DNA from: SAR116 cluster bacterium AG-426-I14
GTDB lineage: Bacteria; Pseudomonadota; Alphaproteobacteria; Puniceispirillales; Marisalimonadaceae
Length of the DNA: 64,000 nucleotides
Reading direction: 5' to 3'
Assembly (NCBI GenBank): GCA_003210055.1
Contig: QCNS01000008.1
Coordinates: forward strand, 26,435-90,434
The translations under genes were made by a program, and so were the position numbers. The notes below the pieces were generated by a model. It did not search any database. It was not told the origin of the DNA and saw only the letters and a list, made by a program, of their open reading frames with translations. Of this stretch, positions 20,352 through 29,145 are shown in pieces (position 1 is the first letter of the stretch; every line of letters starts with the position of its first letter).

Positions 20352-20945
20352 TTATGTTTCATTAAAAATAAAATTTATTTCAAAAAGCTTTTTTAAATCA
20401 TTATCTACTTCTCTCATAATTAAATTTATATTTTCAGTTTCATCATTTAAAAAATTATTTATATTCTTTACAAACAGTCCATTTAACAGAATAGCTTTTA
20501 AATTTAGCTTTACAAAATTGGTTTTATCTCCAGATAATTTCAGTAATTTTAACATAAAAAAATGATTATCTAATAATAATACGTTGAAGTTTATAAATTT
20601 TTTATTTAAATTGTTACTCATTCTAGAAATTGCAAACTTATAATGAAGTAAGTTTTCAAATCTAAGAAAAATTCCTTCTAATATTATTTCAAAATTTGTT
20701 AACATTTCATTTGATGTTTCTTTTTGAAGCTCAAAAATAATTTTATTATCTAAGTTTTTTAAAAAAATCTTTAAAAAGATTAAATTGTTTGTTTTTTCTT
20801 CAAAGGGATACATAGACTGTAAATCACTAAGTTTAATTTTTGTTTTTTTTGAAATTTTTTCTAATGAATAATCATCTTCTTTATGATCCATGAGTATATC
20901 CATAAAAGTCTTTACAACCTTATTTTCTATTTCTACAAAATTCAT
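20352..20945 (-). CDS. TetR/COQ9-like helical protein, function unclear
   Basis: A 197-aa all-helical, Lys/Asn-rich protein. The N-terminal 50 residues resemble a TetR helix-turn-helix (DDYSLEKISKKTKIKLSDLQSMYPFEEKTN). The rest has amphipathic helices, with EIILEGIFLRFENLLHYKFAI and LKLNLKAILLNGLFVKN-type segments like a ligand-binding domain. Alphaproteobacterial COQ9 proteins (ubiquinone biosynthesis) share the TetR fold, so both a repressor and a COQ9-like lipid-binding role are possible. The helix-turn-helix is basic enough for DNA binding, but no operator is visible. It lies 10 bp after proC on the same strand, with ubiK beyond. I can support the fold only. Confidence 0.5.
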   Translation of the reverse strand: MNFVEIENKVVKTFMDILMDHKEDDYSLEKISKKTKIKLSDLQSMYPFEEKTNNLIFLKIFLKNLDNKIIFELQKETSNEMLTNFEIILEGIFLRFENLLHYKFAISRMSNNLNKKFINFNVLLLDNHFFMLKLLKLSGDKTNFVKLNLKAILLNGLFVKNINNFLNDETENINLIMREVDNDLKKLFEINFIFNET

Positions 20946-20955
20946 TTTTAATAAC

Positions 20956-21765
20956 TCAACTATTACCTAACTCTTTGGCTCTTTTTACCGCTGCATTTAG
21001 AGTCTTAGTAAAAATTTTATTAAGCCCGTTTTTGTTGTTCATTAAAATTGATAACGCAGCTTCGGTAGTTCCACCAGGACTTGTGACATCTTTGCGCAAT
21101 TTTGAAAGGTTTTGTTTTGTTTCTTTCAAAAGCTTGGCAGAACCAATAAAAGTCTGAAATGCTAAAATTTCAGATTCATTTTTTTTTAAACCTAATTTTA
21201 CTCCAACTTCAGTCAAAACTTCGGTTAAATAAAAGTAATATGCTGGACCAGATCCTGAAATTGAGGTAACAATATCAATTAATTTTTCATTTTTTAATAA
21301 AATAATTTCACCAATTGATTTTAAAATTATTTTAATATTTTCTATTTCTTTTTTCAAAATATTTGTTGAGTTATAAATGCCAGTAACTCCCGATAAAACT
21401 GACGAAGGTAAGTTTGGCATTGCTCTTACAATTTTAATTTCTTTTGATATTTTTTCTTTAAACCATGTAGTAGATATACCAGCCACAATTGAAATAAAAA
21501 TAATGTTTTTTTTGTAAATTTTTTTAAGGTAATCAATTATGTCTTTTAATTGTTGAGGTTTTATTGCAATTAAAATTACATCTGGACTTTTTTTTGCTTC
21601 AAAATAGTCTTCAAAAGAATTGTAAAAAATAATATTATTTTTCTTTGAACTTGAAACTTTTTCTTTTTCAATAACAGAAATCTCTATTTTTAATTTTTTT
21701 TTCAACCAGCCTCTTGCTAGTGATGAACCCATTTTTCCGAAACCAATTAATAAAATTTTCGTCAT
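20956..21765 (-). CDS. proC: Pyrroline-5-carboxylate reductase
   Basis: Last step of proline synthesis: NAD(P)H-dependent reduction of pyrroline-5-carboxylate. The frame is open to 21813, but the ATG at 21763-21765 gives the family N-terminus MTKILLIGFGKMGSSLARGW. That is 269 aa, the usual length. Motifs: Rossmann GFGKMGSS, VILIAIKPQQLKDI, RAMPNLPSSVLSGVTGIY, and the signature VTSISGSGPAYYFYLTEVLTEVGVKLGL with RKDVTSPGGTTEAALSIL near the end. The TetR/COQ9-like gene follows on the same strand. Confidence 0.95.
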   Translation of the reverse strand: MTKILLIGFGKMGSSLARGWLKKKLKIEISVIEKEKVSSSKKNNIIFYNSFEDYFEAKKSPDVILIAIKPQQLKDIIDYLKKIYKKNIIFISIVAGISTTWFKEKISKEIKIVRAMPNLPSSVLSGVTGIYNSTNILKKEIENIKIILKSIGEIILLKNEKLIDIVTSISGSGPAYYFYLTEVLTEVGVKLGLKKNESEILAFQTFIGSAKLLKETKQNLSKLRKDVTSPGGTTEAALSILMNNKNGLNKIFTKTLNAAVKRAKELGNS

Positions 21766-21940
21766 TTTTAATAAAATATTAAATGTTTTAATATTTTTGT
21801 TTAACACAAACAACTGTGTATATACAATTTTATTTTAAAACAATTTATGTTAAAAGGATAAAATTTATCTTTGTATTGTTTTACAAACTTTATTCAACTA
21901 ATAGATTTCATGAGAGTATCAATATACTTAAATAAATAAA

Positions 21941-22171
21941 TTATTTTTTCTTTTTAAGAAAATTTATTTCAGCATAAAGTTGATTAACTCTATCTTCTAA
22001 AGCATGAAAGTCCTCTCTGGATACATAACCTTTTGAATTCATAATCTTCTGAATCTTGTTTTGGATTAAGTTATCGATTTCATTTTTCAAGCCTGAAAAC
22101 GTTGAGATAAAACCTGACGTAACTGACTTTATGTCACTAAACAACATTTTATTTTTATTCATATTACTCAC
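21941..22171 (-). CDS. ubiK: UbiK/YqiC-type accessory factor (BMFP domain)
   Basis: A small (76 aa) coiled-coil protein of the BMFP/YqiC family. UbiK assists the UbiIJ-type ubiquinone biosynthesis complex and binds lipids. The middle amphipathic helix and the C-terminal trimer-forming coiled coil are clear (GYVSREDFHALEDRVNQLYAE, then INFLKKKK). The start MSNMNKNKMLFSDIKS could begin at Met1 or Met4. About 175 bp of AT-rich, gene-free DNA separates it from proC downstream. It is divergent from lgt. Confidence 0.8.
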   Translation of the reverse strand: MSNMNKNKMLFSDIKSVTSGFISTFSGLKNEIDNLIQNKIQKIMNSKGYVSREDFHALEDRVNQLYAEINFLKKKK

Positions 22172-22247
22172 TTAATTTGATAGTTTATATTGATATTGTT
22201 ATTAAATAAAAATTTACAATTATTAATATATTTATATCCTAATTAAT

Positions 22248-23045
22248 ATGAATTTTCCATATATACATCCTATAGCATTTAGTATTGGACCTCTTGATAT
22301 TCGTTGGTATTCTTTATCTTATATTGCTGGAATATTAATTAGTTGGATTATAGTTAGAAAATTCTTAATCAATTCAAATAAAAATATAAGTAAAGAATTC
22401 ATTGATGAACTATTAAATTATACCGTTATCGGAATAATAGTTGGTGGTAGATTAGGATATGTATTATTCTATAATTTTGAATATTATTTTTTTTCACCAA
22501 TTGAAATATTAAAAATATGGAATGGTGGTATGTCATTCCATGGCGGACTAATAGGAATTATATTGGCTATTGTAATCTATTCAAATAAAAGAAAGATAAA
22601 TTATTTAGAAATAACTGATATGATTGCATTAGTTAGTCCTATAGGAATATTTTTTGGAAGAATAGCTAATTTCATAAATGGAGAATTGTTCGGTAGAATT
22701 ACAAATAGTAAGTTTGGAATTATTTTTCCAAATGGAGGAGATCTTCCAAGACACCCTAGTCAGTTGTATGAAGCTTTTTTTGAAGGAATTGCGATTTTCT
22801 TGATTTTGAACATATTATTTTTTTTTAGTAAATTTAGATTATATACAGGTTTTTTTTCAGGGATGTTTTTATTCTTGTATGGTTTTTTTAGATTTATTGT
22901 TGAATATTTTAGAGAACCAGACTCTCAAATTGGATATTTCTTTGAATTTGTTACTTTAGGACAAATATTATGCATTCCAATGATTATTTTAGGAATTTTT
23001 ATTATTTCAAAAGTTATTAAAAAACAAAAACATGCAAAATCATAA
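22248..23045 (+). CDS. lgt: Prolipoprotein diacylglyceryl transferase
   Basis: Inner-membrane enzyme that moves diacylglycerol from phosphatidylglycerol to the lipobox Cys of prolipoproteins. The 265 aa contain about seven hydrophobic segments. Signatures seen are YPIHP-like IHPIAFSIGPLDIRWYSLSY at the start, GGRLGYVLFYN, WNGGMSFHGGLIG (catalytic His region), GRIANFINGELFGR (the Lgt signature), LPRHPSQLYEA and FFRFIVEYFREPD. Length is slightly below E. coli Lgt (291). It overlaps the next gene by 14 bp. Confidence 0.96.
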   Translation: MNFPYIHPIAFSIGPLDIRWYSLSYIAGILISWIIVRKFLINSNKNISKEFIDELLNYTVIGIIVGGRLGYVLFYNFEYYFFSPIEILKIWNGGMSFHGGLIGIILAIVIYSNKRKINYLEITDMIALVSPIGIFFGRIANFINGELFGRITNSKFGIIFPNGGDLPRHPSQLYEAFFEGIAIFLILNILFFFSKFRLYTGFFSGMFLFLYGFFRFIVEYFREPDSQIGYFFEFVTLGQILCIPMIILGIFIISKVIKKQKHAKS

Positions 23046-24207
23046 GATTATAAAAAAAATCAAAAAAATAATTGCCCTTGAAGGATATATTTCAATATAT
23101 GATTTTTTAGATATTTCCCTCTATGATAAAAAAGATGGTTTTTATACAGTAAATAAAGAAATACTTGGAGCAAAAGGTCATTTTGTAACTGGACCAGAGA
23201 TTTCTCAAATTTTTGGAGAACTAGTAACAATTTGGTTAATCGATTTTTTAAAAAAAACAAATTACAAAATAATAAATTTAATTGAACTCGGACCTGGAAA
23301 TGGAACATTGATGGCAGATATGTTAAGAGTTTTTAAAAATATTTATTCTGATCAGTTAAAAATAAACTTACATTTTTTAGAGAGTTCTGAACACCTGCAA
23401 ATTAGACAAAAAAAAGCAATAAATAATTACAATTTAAAAGTATTCTGGCATAAAAACTTTGATAATCTAGAAAAAAAATTGACGAACGCACCATGTATTT
23501 TTATTGCTAATGAGTTTTTTGATTGCTTGCCAATAAACCAATATATCTTAACAGACGGAAAAGAATGGGAATCTAAAAACTGGAAAAAATTATGCGTTAA
23601 ATATAATGAAAATCAATTTTACTTTGATAATTTACCTCTTGAGAATAATGAGAAAAATTTAATCGAAGAAATGTTGATTAATCATAGAGCTAATTTTAGC
23701 AAAGAAAAAAAAATAAAGTTTTTAGAAATTTCACCTCTGACAAATAGAATAATTTTAAGTATATCAAAACTTTTAAATAAATTTAATGGATTTACTTTAT
23801 TTTTAGATTATGGCAAAAATAATCCATTTGGGAACACATTACAAGCAATATACCAGAATAGAAAAATTTCCTTTTTTGAAAAAATTGGTCTTTCTGATTA
23901 TACTAGTTTAGTGGACTTTTCAAATATTTATAATATCGCAAGGATTCATGATTTGATTGTATACCCACCTATTAGTCAAAGAGATTTTTTCCTTCAGCTT
24001 GGTATTTTACAAAGAGCAGAACTGTTGAGTAAAAATTGCTCTAATTTAGAGAGAAGAAACTTATTAAGTTCAGTTGATAGGCTTATATCAAAAAAACATA
24101 TGGGTGAAATTTTTAGAGTTTTTTGTATGACCAAAGAGAATTTTCAACCTATTGGATTTACAAAGTCAAATAAAGAAAATATATATGATAACTCATTCAT
24201 TTCTTAG
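23032..24207 (+). CDS. SAM-dependent methyltransferase, MidA/NDUFAF7 family
   Basis: A 391-aa DUF185-family class I methyltransferase. The mitochondrial homologue NDUFAF7 dimethylates an arginine of the complex I NDUFS2 subunit; a similar complex I assembly role is possible here, but that is inference. Seen are the N-terminal substrate-lid region (ISIYDFLDISLYDKKDGFY), GHFVTGPEISQIFGELV, SAM motif I IELGPGNGTLMADML (about residue 84), IFIANEFFDCLPINQY (motif IV), and a C-terminal LFLDYGKNNPFGNTLQAI. It is embedded in lgt-midA-pgeF with 14-bp and 23-bp overlaps, an arrangement common in Alphaproteobacteria. Confidence 0.9.
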   Translation: MQNHKIIKKIKKIIALEGYISIYDFLDISLYDKKDGFYTVNKEILGAKGHFVTGPEISQIFGELVTIWLIDFLKKTNYKIINLIELGPGNGTLMADMLRVFKNIYSDQLKINLHFLESSEHLQIRQKKAINNYNLKVFWHKNFDNLEKKLTNAPCIFIANEFFDCLPINQYILTDGKEWESKNWKKLCVKYNENQFYFDNLPLENNEKNLIEEMLINHRANFSKEKKIKFLEISPLTNRIILSISKLLNKFNGFTLFLDYGKNNPFGNTLQAIYQNRKISFFEKIGLSDYTSLVDFSNIYNIARIHDLIVYPPISQRDFFLQLGILQRAELLSKNCSNLERRNLLSSVDRLISKKHMGEIFRVFCMTKENFQPIGFTKSNKENIYDNSFIS

Positions 24208-24958
24208 TATGCAAAATGTTGCTCATGGTTTTTTTTCATCTAAAGGAGGTGTTTCAAAAAAACCTTTTTTCAGTCTTAATTGTAGTTTTGATGTTCAAGA
24301 TGAAAGAAAAAATGTAATACAAAATTTAGAAAAAGTTAAAAAAAAATTACGTTTAAAAAACTTATTAAAAATTAATCAAATACATTCTTCAAAAGTTAAA
24401 ATTATAGAAAACCTTAAAAGTTTTAATTCAAAAATTGAAGGGGATGGAATAGTAACAAATCTTAAGAAAGTTGGAATTGCTATTTTGACTGCAGATTGTT
24501 GTCCAATTTTGTTAATGGACAAAAAAAATGAAATTATTGCAGCTTGTCATGCTGGTTGGAGAGGTGCTGTGTCTGGCATAGTTGAAGAAACTGTAAAAAG
24601 TATGGTTGATATTGGTGCAAATAAAAAAACTATTGTAGCTGTAATTGGTCCAACAATACATAAAAAATCCTACGAAATTGGAAACGATGTTTTTAAGATA
24701 ATAAGAAAAACAGATGTTTTTAAAAAAGAAATCATTACAGAGCTAAATAATGGAAAATATTTATTTGATCTTCCTTTATTTATAAAGCAAAAGCTTATCT
24801 TATCAGATGTCAGAAAAATTGGAGATGTAAACATTGATACCTATTCAAATATAAGTTTTTTCAGTCATAGAAGAAAATTTCACGAAACATCAAAACTAAG
24901 AGAAAATAATAAAAAAATTTTAACTGGTAGACAAATTTCAATTATCGGATTAATTTAG
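24185..24958 (+). CDS. pgeF: Polyphenol oxidase/laccase-domain protein PgeF (YfiH)
   Basis: The YfiH family removes misincorporated L-serine from peptidoglycan precursors (UDP-MurNAc-L-Ser editing) and has a Zn/Cu-binding laccase-like fold. I use the ATG at 24185 (MITHSFLSMQNVAHGFFSSK), as in homologues, giving 257 aa. A second ATG at 24209 is possible. Conserved metal and catalytic residues lie in KINQIHSSKV, ILTADCCPILLMD, AACHAGWRGAVSG and the C-terminal FFSHRRKFHETSKLRENN. It overlaps midA by 23 bp. Confidence 0.9.
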   Translation: MITHSFLSMQNVAHGFFSSKGGVSKKPFFSLNCSFDVQDERKNVIQNLEKVKKKLRLKNLLKINQIHSSKVKIIENLKSFNSKIEGDGIVTNLKKVGIAILTADCCPILLMDKKNEIIAACHAGWRGAVSGIVEETVKSMVDIGANKKTIVAVIGPTIHKKSYEIGNDVFKIIRKTDVFKKEIITELNNGKYLFDLPLFIKQKLILSDVRKIGDVNIDTYSNISFFSHRRKFHETSKLRENNKKILTGRQISIIGLI

Positions 24959-25058
24959 TTTTTTTATGCCACATTTAATAATTTTTATGATAATGATTTT
25001 TATAGGTTTTTTTATAATGTTTTTTTTATAATAAATTTAATTTTTACAAAACAGATTT

Positions 25059-25991
25059 ATGAAAATACTTACATGTAACTCCAATTTGCCTTTAGCAGAC
25101 GCAATTTCAAAAAATTTAAACATCAACCTTGTTCAGGCAGAGGTTAAACGCTTTGCAGATATGGAAATATTTGTTGAAGTGAAAGAAAATGTAAGAGGGG
25201 AAGATATGTTTGTTATACAATCTACCTGTTATCCAGCTAATGATCATTTAATGGAACTATTAGTTACTCTTGATGCATTAAAAAGAGCAAGTGCAAAAAG
25301 AGTTACAGCCGTTCTACCTTATTTTGGTTATGCTAGACAAGATAGAAAATCTGGCCCAAGAACTCCAATTTCTGCAAAATTAGTTGCTAATCTTATCACT
25401 TCTGCAGGTGCAGATAGAATTTTAACTATGGATTTACATGCAGGACAAATACAAGGTTTTTTTGATATCCCTACAGATAATTTAGTTTCTGGACCTGTTT
25501 TCATAAAAGATATAAAAGAAAGAAATATTGATGCTCCTATCGTCGTCGTCTCTCCAGACGTTGGAGGAGTTGTCAGGGCAAGGGCAATAGCAAAAAGAAT
25601 TAATGCAAACTTGGCTATCATTGATAAAAGAAGAGAAAAGGCTGGAGAGTCTGAAGTTATGAATATTATTGGTGATGTATCAAATCATCATTGTATATTA
25701 GTGGATGACATTGTTGATTCTGGTGGAACCTTGTGTAATGCGGCTGTTGCCCTAATTGAAGCAGGAGGATTGTCAGTTGATGCATATGTTACCCATGGGG
25801 TGTTATCTGGTTCTGCCGTGTCAAAAATAATTAATTCACCACTTGAAAATTTAGTTACAACAGATTCAATAAAGGCCACGGAAACCGTTAAGTTAGCATC
25901 TAATATCAGGCAATTATCTATTGCACCTCTTTTAGGTGAAGCGATTAGAAGAGTTCATACAGAATCTTCTGTTTCAAGTTTATTCAATTAA
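25059..25991 (+). CDS. prs: Ribose-phosphate pyrophosphokinase
   Basis: Makes PRPP from ribose-5-phosphate and ATP, for nucleotides, histidine and tryptophan. At 310 aa it matches the family. Motifs: [20 protein letters not shown], the ATP-binding region [21 protein letters not shown], the metal site [44 protein letters not shown], and the PRPP loop [20 protein letters not shown]. Upstream is a 100-bp AT-rich intergenic region after pgeF; prs-rplY-pth-ychF is a conserved run. Confidence 0.97.
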   Translation: MKILTCNSNLPLADAISKNLNINLVQAEVKRFADMEIFVEVKENVRGEDMFVIQSTCYPANDHLMELLVTLDALKRASAKRVTAVLPYFGYARQDRKSGPRTPISAKLVANLITSAGADRILTMDLHAGQIQGFFDIPTDNLVSGPVFIKDIKERNIDAPIVVVSPDVGGVVRARAIAKRINANLAIIDKRREKAGESEVMNIIGDVSNHHCILVDDIVDSGGTLCNAAVALIEAGGLSVDAYVTHGVLSGSAVSKIINSPLENLVTTDSIKATETVKLASNIRQLSIAPLLGEAIRRVHTESSVSSLFN

Positions 25992-26062
25992 ATAATATTT
26001 TTACTTTCATTTTTTTCTATTAAAGGTTATTAATTCATCATTCATTTGCACCCCTGGAGGCA

Positions 26063-26089
26063 ATGAAACTAATTAGGAGTAAAATTTAA
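26063..26089 (+). other. Possible 8-codon leader mini-gene before rplY
   Basis: A GGAGG (26056-26060) lies just 2 nt before ATG at 26063. The frame reads MKLIRSKI and its stop shares one base with the rplY ATG (TAATG). The spacing is too short for efficient initiation and rplY has its own AGGAG (26075-26079), so this may be chance. Confidence 0.2.
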
Positions 26090-26754
26090 TGGAAACAATT
26101 GATATTGAAGCAAATTTTCGAGAAAAAGTTGGTAAGGGGTCTGCTAGATTTGCAAGAAGAAATGGTTTAGTCCCTGCTGTTATATATGGTAACAAAGAAA
26201 AAGCTATATCTATCTCTTTGGACTCTAAAAATTGGAAGCAACTAATTCAAAAACCAGGTATTTTTGGTCAACTTTTGAATATAAATATTGATAAAGAAAA
26301 ATACTTTGTGCTACCAAGAGACATTCAACTTCACCCTGTAACCGAAGAAACACTTCATGTAGATTTTTTAAGGGTTACTAGCAATTCAACTGTAAATGTT
26401 GGTATTTTAGTTGAATTTATAAATGAAGATAAATGTACCGGTTTAAAACTTGGGGGAGTTTTAAACGTTGTACGTTCACAAGTAGAATTAAAGTGTCCTG
26501 CTACGTCAATTCCTGAAAAAATCACGGTTGATTTGGAAGGTCTTAATGTTGGTGACACAATTCACATTAGTTCTATATCACTACCAGATGGATGTGTTCC
26601 TACTATTGCCGATAGAGATTTTACTGTTGCTACAATTGCATCACCTAGGGGTGGAATGAGCGATGAAGAAGAGCAAACTACTGAAGAAGAAACTACTACA
26701 GATGATGAAACAACAGAAAGTCAAAAAGAAGAAGACAAAAAAGAAGGTGAATAA
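26089..26754 (+). CDS. rplY: 50S ribosomal protein L25/general stress protein Ctc
   Basis: Binds 5S rRNA in the large ribosomal subunit. The 221 aa comprise the N-terminal L25 domain (IDIEANFREKVGKGSARFARR, LVPAVIYGNKE), the C-terminal Ctc beta domain (about 95-185; VPEKITVDLEGL-like PEKITVDLEGLNVGDTIHIS, TIADRDFTVATIASP), and a long acidic tail rich in Glu/Thr/Asp (about 195-221). Such tails are usual in alphaproteobacterial Ctc proteins. AGGAG 9 nt upstream gives the start. pth follows 17 bp later. Confidence 0.96.
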   Translation: METIDIEANFREKVGKGSARFARRNGLVPAVIYGNKEKAISISLDSKNWKQLIQKPGIFGQLLNINIDKEKYFVLPRDIQLHPVTEETLHVDFLRVTSNSTVNVGILVEFINEDKCTGLKLGGVLNVVRSQVELKCPATSIPEKITVDLEGLNVGDTIHISSISLPDGCVPTIADRDFTVATIASPRGGMSDEEEQTTEEETTTDDETTESQKEEDKKEGE

Positions 26755-26771
26755 TATAATTAATTAATCAA

Positions 26772-27332
26772 ATGTATCTTTTTATTGGTTTAGGAAACCC
26801 TGGATTAAAATATATGTACAATAGACATAATATCGGTTATCTGATTATCGATAAAATATATGAAGTATACAAATTCCCAAAATTTCTTCAGAAAAAGAAT
26901 TCTTTTTTATCAATTAAAAAAATAGAAAATCAAAAAGTAATATTACTTAAACCAACTACTTTCATGAATCTTTCTGGAGTTAGTGTGCAAAACATAAAAT
27001 CTTTTTACAATATAAAAAATGAAAATATTTTTGTTTTTCATGATGAAATAGATTTGAAGCCCTCTGAAATTAAAATCAAAAAAGGTGGGGGTAACAATGG
27101 TCATAATGGATTAAAATCAATAGATAATTTTATTGGTAACGATTATTACAGAATAAGAATAGGTGTAGGGAGACCTGCTAATAATATGTTATATAAAAAA
27201 AGTGAAATTGTCTCTAATTGGGTGTTATCTGATTTTTCAAATAAAGAAAAAAAAGAATGGTTAGAGAGTAGTCTTAATTTAATTTCAGAAAAATTCAAAA
27301 GCTTAAAAAATAAGGAATTTGATGTTTTTTGA
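26772..27332 (+). CDS. pth: Peptidyl-tRNA hydrolase
   Basis: Recycles peptidyl-tRNAs that drop off the ribosome. At 186 aa it has the typical motifs: FIGLGNPGLKYMYNRHNIGY with the catalytic His, KPTTFMNLSGVSVQ, VFHDEIDLKPSEIKIKKGGGNNGHNGLKSI, and RIRIGVGRPANN. It sits directly after rplY, the usual ctc-pth arrangement, and 31 bp before ychF. Confidence 0.97.
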   Translation: MYLFIGLGNPGLKYMYNRHNIGYLIIDKIYEVYKFPKFLQKKNSFLSIKKIENQKVILLKPTTFMNLSGVSVQNIKSFYNIKNENIFVFHDEIDLKPSEIKIKKGGGNNGHNGLKSIDNFIGNDYYRIRIGVGRPANNMLYKKSEIVSNWVLSDFSNKEKKEWLESSLNLISEKFKSLKNKEFDVF

Positions 27333-27363
27333 CAATAATATTTTACTAATTTTGGAGTGATTT

Positions 27364-28464
27364 TTGGGTTTTAAATGTGGTATAATAGGATTACCAAACG
27401 TTGGCAAATCAACATTATTTAATGCATTGACTGAAACAACTTCAGCTGATGCTGCTAACTACCCCTTTTGCACTATTGAACCAAATATTGGTAATGTAAT
27501 AGTACCAGATAAAAGACTAGACGAATTAGCTAAAATAGCAAATTCAAGAAATGTTATTCCAACCCAAATTCAATTTGTTGATATAGCTGGTTTGGTTAAA
27601 GGTGCAAGTAAAGGAGAAGGGTTGGGTAACAAATTTCTTTCTCATATTAGGGAAGTTGACGCAATCATTCATGTTTTAAGATGCTTTGAAAATTCTGAAA
27701 TCACTCATGTAAATGAAAAGGTAAATCCAATAAATGATGTTGAAACAGTGGAAACTGAGTTATTACTTGCTGATATCTCTACCTTAGAAAAACAAATGAT
27801 GAATTTAAAAAAAAAAATCAGAGGAAATGATCCAGAACTAAAAAAACTCTATGGTCTTATGGAGATTTTAATTAATCACCTTACTGAAGGAAAAAAAGCT
27901 GAGGAATATCATCCCCCTAATGTAGATGATTATAAACTTATTAAAAGCTTACATCTTTTAACCTCAAAACCTCAATTATATGTATGTAATGTTTCTGAGA
28001 ACGACATTATCGATGGAAATAATTATACTACACAAGTTATAAATAATTTTTCGAAAAATAATTCTAAAGTAATTTTAATTTCTAGCTTGATAGAATCTGA
28101 AATAGCCATGTTAAATAATTCGGATAAAAAAGAATTTTTAGGTGATCTTGGTTTAAATGAAACTGGATTGGCAAAATTAATCAAATATGGATATGAGCTT
28201 TTAAATTTGATTACTTTTTTTACTGTAGGACCAAAAGAAACTAGAGCTTGGACAGTGAATAAAGGTTCTTCAGCTTCCAAAGCTGCTGGAAAGATACATT
28301 CTGATTTTGAAAAAGGATTTATAAGAGCTGAAACATTCGGTTATAATGAATTTATACAATTTAATGGAGAACAAGGCACTAAAGATGCTGGTAGATTAAG
28401 AATAGAAGGTTCTGATTACATCGTTCAAGATGGTGATATATTTAATTTTAGGTTTAATGTATAA
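27364..28464 (+). CDS. ychF: Redox-regulated ATPase/GTP-binding protein YchF (OLA1)
   Basis: Obg-family P-loop ATPase that associates with ribosomes and affects translation and stress responses. The 366-aa protein has G1 GLPNVGKSTLFNALT, G3 DIAGLVKGASKGEGLGNKFL, the Hanks-like NVSE replacing the NKxD guanine motif (the reason YchF prefers ATP), and a C-terminal TGS domain (TFFTVGPKETRAWT, YIVQDGDIFNFRF). The start is TTG: GGAG lies 6 nt before 27364, and MGFKCGIIGLPN matches the family. It follows pth. Confidence 0.96.
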   Translation: MGFKCGIIGLPNVGKSTLFNALTETTSADAANYPFCTIEPNIGNVIVPDKRLDELAKIANSRNVIPTQIQFVDIAGLVKGASKGEGLGNKFLSHIREVDAIIHVLRCFENSEITHVNEKVNPINDVETVETELLLADISTLEKQMMNLKKKIRGNDPELKKLYGLMEILINHLTEGKKAEEYHPPNVDDYKLIKSLHLLTSKPQLYVCNVSENDIIDGNNYTTQVINNFSKNNSKVILISSLIESEIAMLNNSDKKEFLGDLGLNETGLAKLIKYGYELLNLITFFTVGPKETRAWTVNKGSSASKAAGKIHSDFEKGFIRAETFGYNEFIQFNGEQGTKDAGRLRIEGSDYIVQDGDIFNFRFNV

Positions 28465-28479
28465 ATTTTAGGAGTAACA

Positions 28480-29145
28480 ATGTCACAATATACAAAATTG
28501 TTAACAAAAGATGATCATCACTTTGAAGCTTTTGTTACTCGACCAAGACATATAGTAAAAGGTGGAATTGTAATAATTCAAGAGATTTTTGGAGTGAATA
28601 ATCATATTAAAGAAGTATGTAACCATTACTCTAAACAGGGATATTTATGCATATCACCTTGCCTTTTTGATAGACAAAAGCCAAAAATTGAATTGGGTTA
28701 CGATGATAATAGTATTGCTGAAGGAAGGAGATTAAAAGAATTATATAATGATGTTGCTCTTCAAGAGATTGAGGCATCCATTTCATACGTTCGTTCAGCT
28801 GGTAAAGTTAGTGTTATAGGATATTGTTGGGGTGGCTCACTTGCTTGGAGATCTGCATGTACCTTTGATGAATTGTCAGCTAGTATTGTATATTATGGAG
28901 GAGATGTTCCAAAATTAAGTAAACTTAAACCAAGGTGTGAGGTTATCTGTCACTTTGGAGAGTTAGATAAATCTATTCCTATAAATTTAGTTAATGATTT
29001 TAAAACATTTCATAAGAATGTTAGGGTATACACTTATCCCGCTGATCATGGTTTTAACTGTGATCATAGAATACAGTACAACCCAAAGTGTGCAGAAATT
29101 GCATTCGATAGAAGTATAAAATTTCTTGAAACTTTTTTGACTTAA
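28480..29145 (+). CDS. Dienelactone hydrolase family protein
   Basis: A 221-aa alpha/beta hydrolase of the DLH family (carboxymethylenebutenolidase-like). The catalytic Cys nucleophile is C116 in VIGYCWGGSLAW; Asp in HFGELDKSIP and His in YPADHGFNC complete the triad. The N-terminal IVIIQEIFGVNNHIKEVC is diagnostic. True substrates in non-aromatic degraders are mostly unknown. A PcaF-like thiolase and another hydrolase are 11-14 kb away, but no chlorocatechol genes are present. GGAG lies 8 nt upstream. Its last 4 bp overlap convergent petC. Confidence 0.88.
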   Translation: MSQYTKLLTKDDHHFEAFVTRPRHIVKGGIVIIQEIFGVNNHIKEVCNHYSKQGYLCISPCLFDRQKPKIELGYDDNSIAEGRRLKELYNDVALQEIEASISYVRSAGKVSVIGYCWGGSLAWRSACTFDELSASIVYYGGDVPKLSKLKPRCEVICHFGELDKSIPINLVNDFKTFHKNVRVYTYPADHGFNCDHRIQYNPKCAEIAFDRSIKFLETFLT

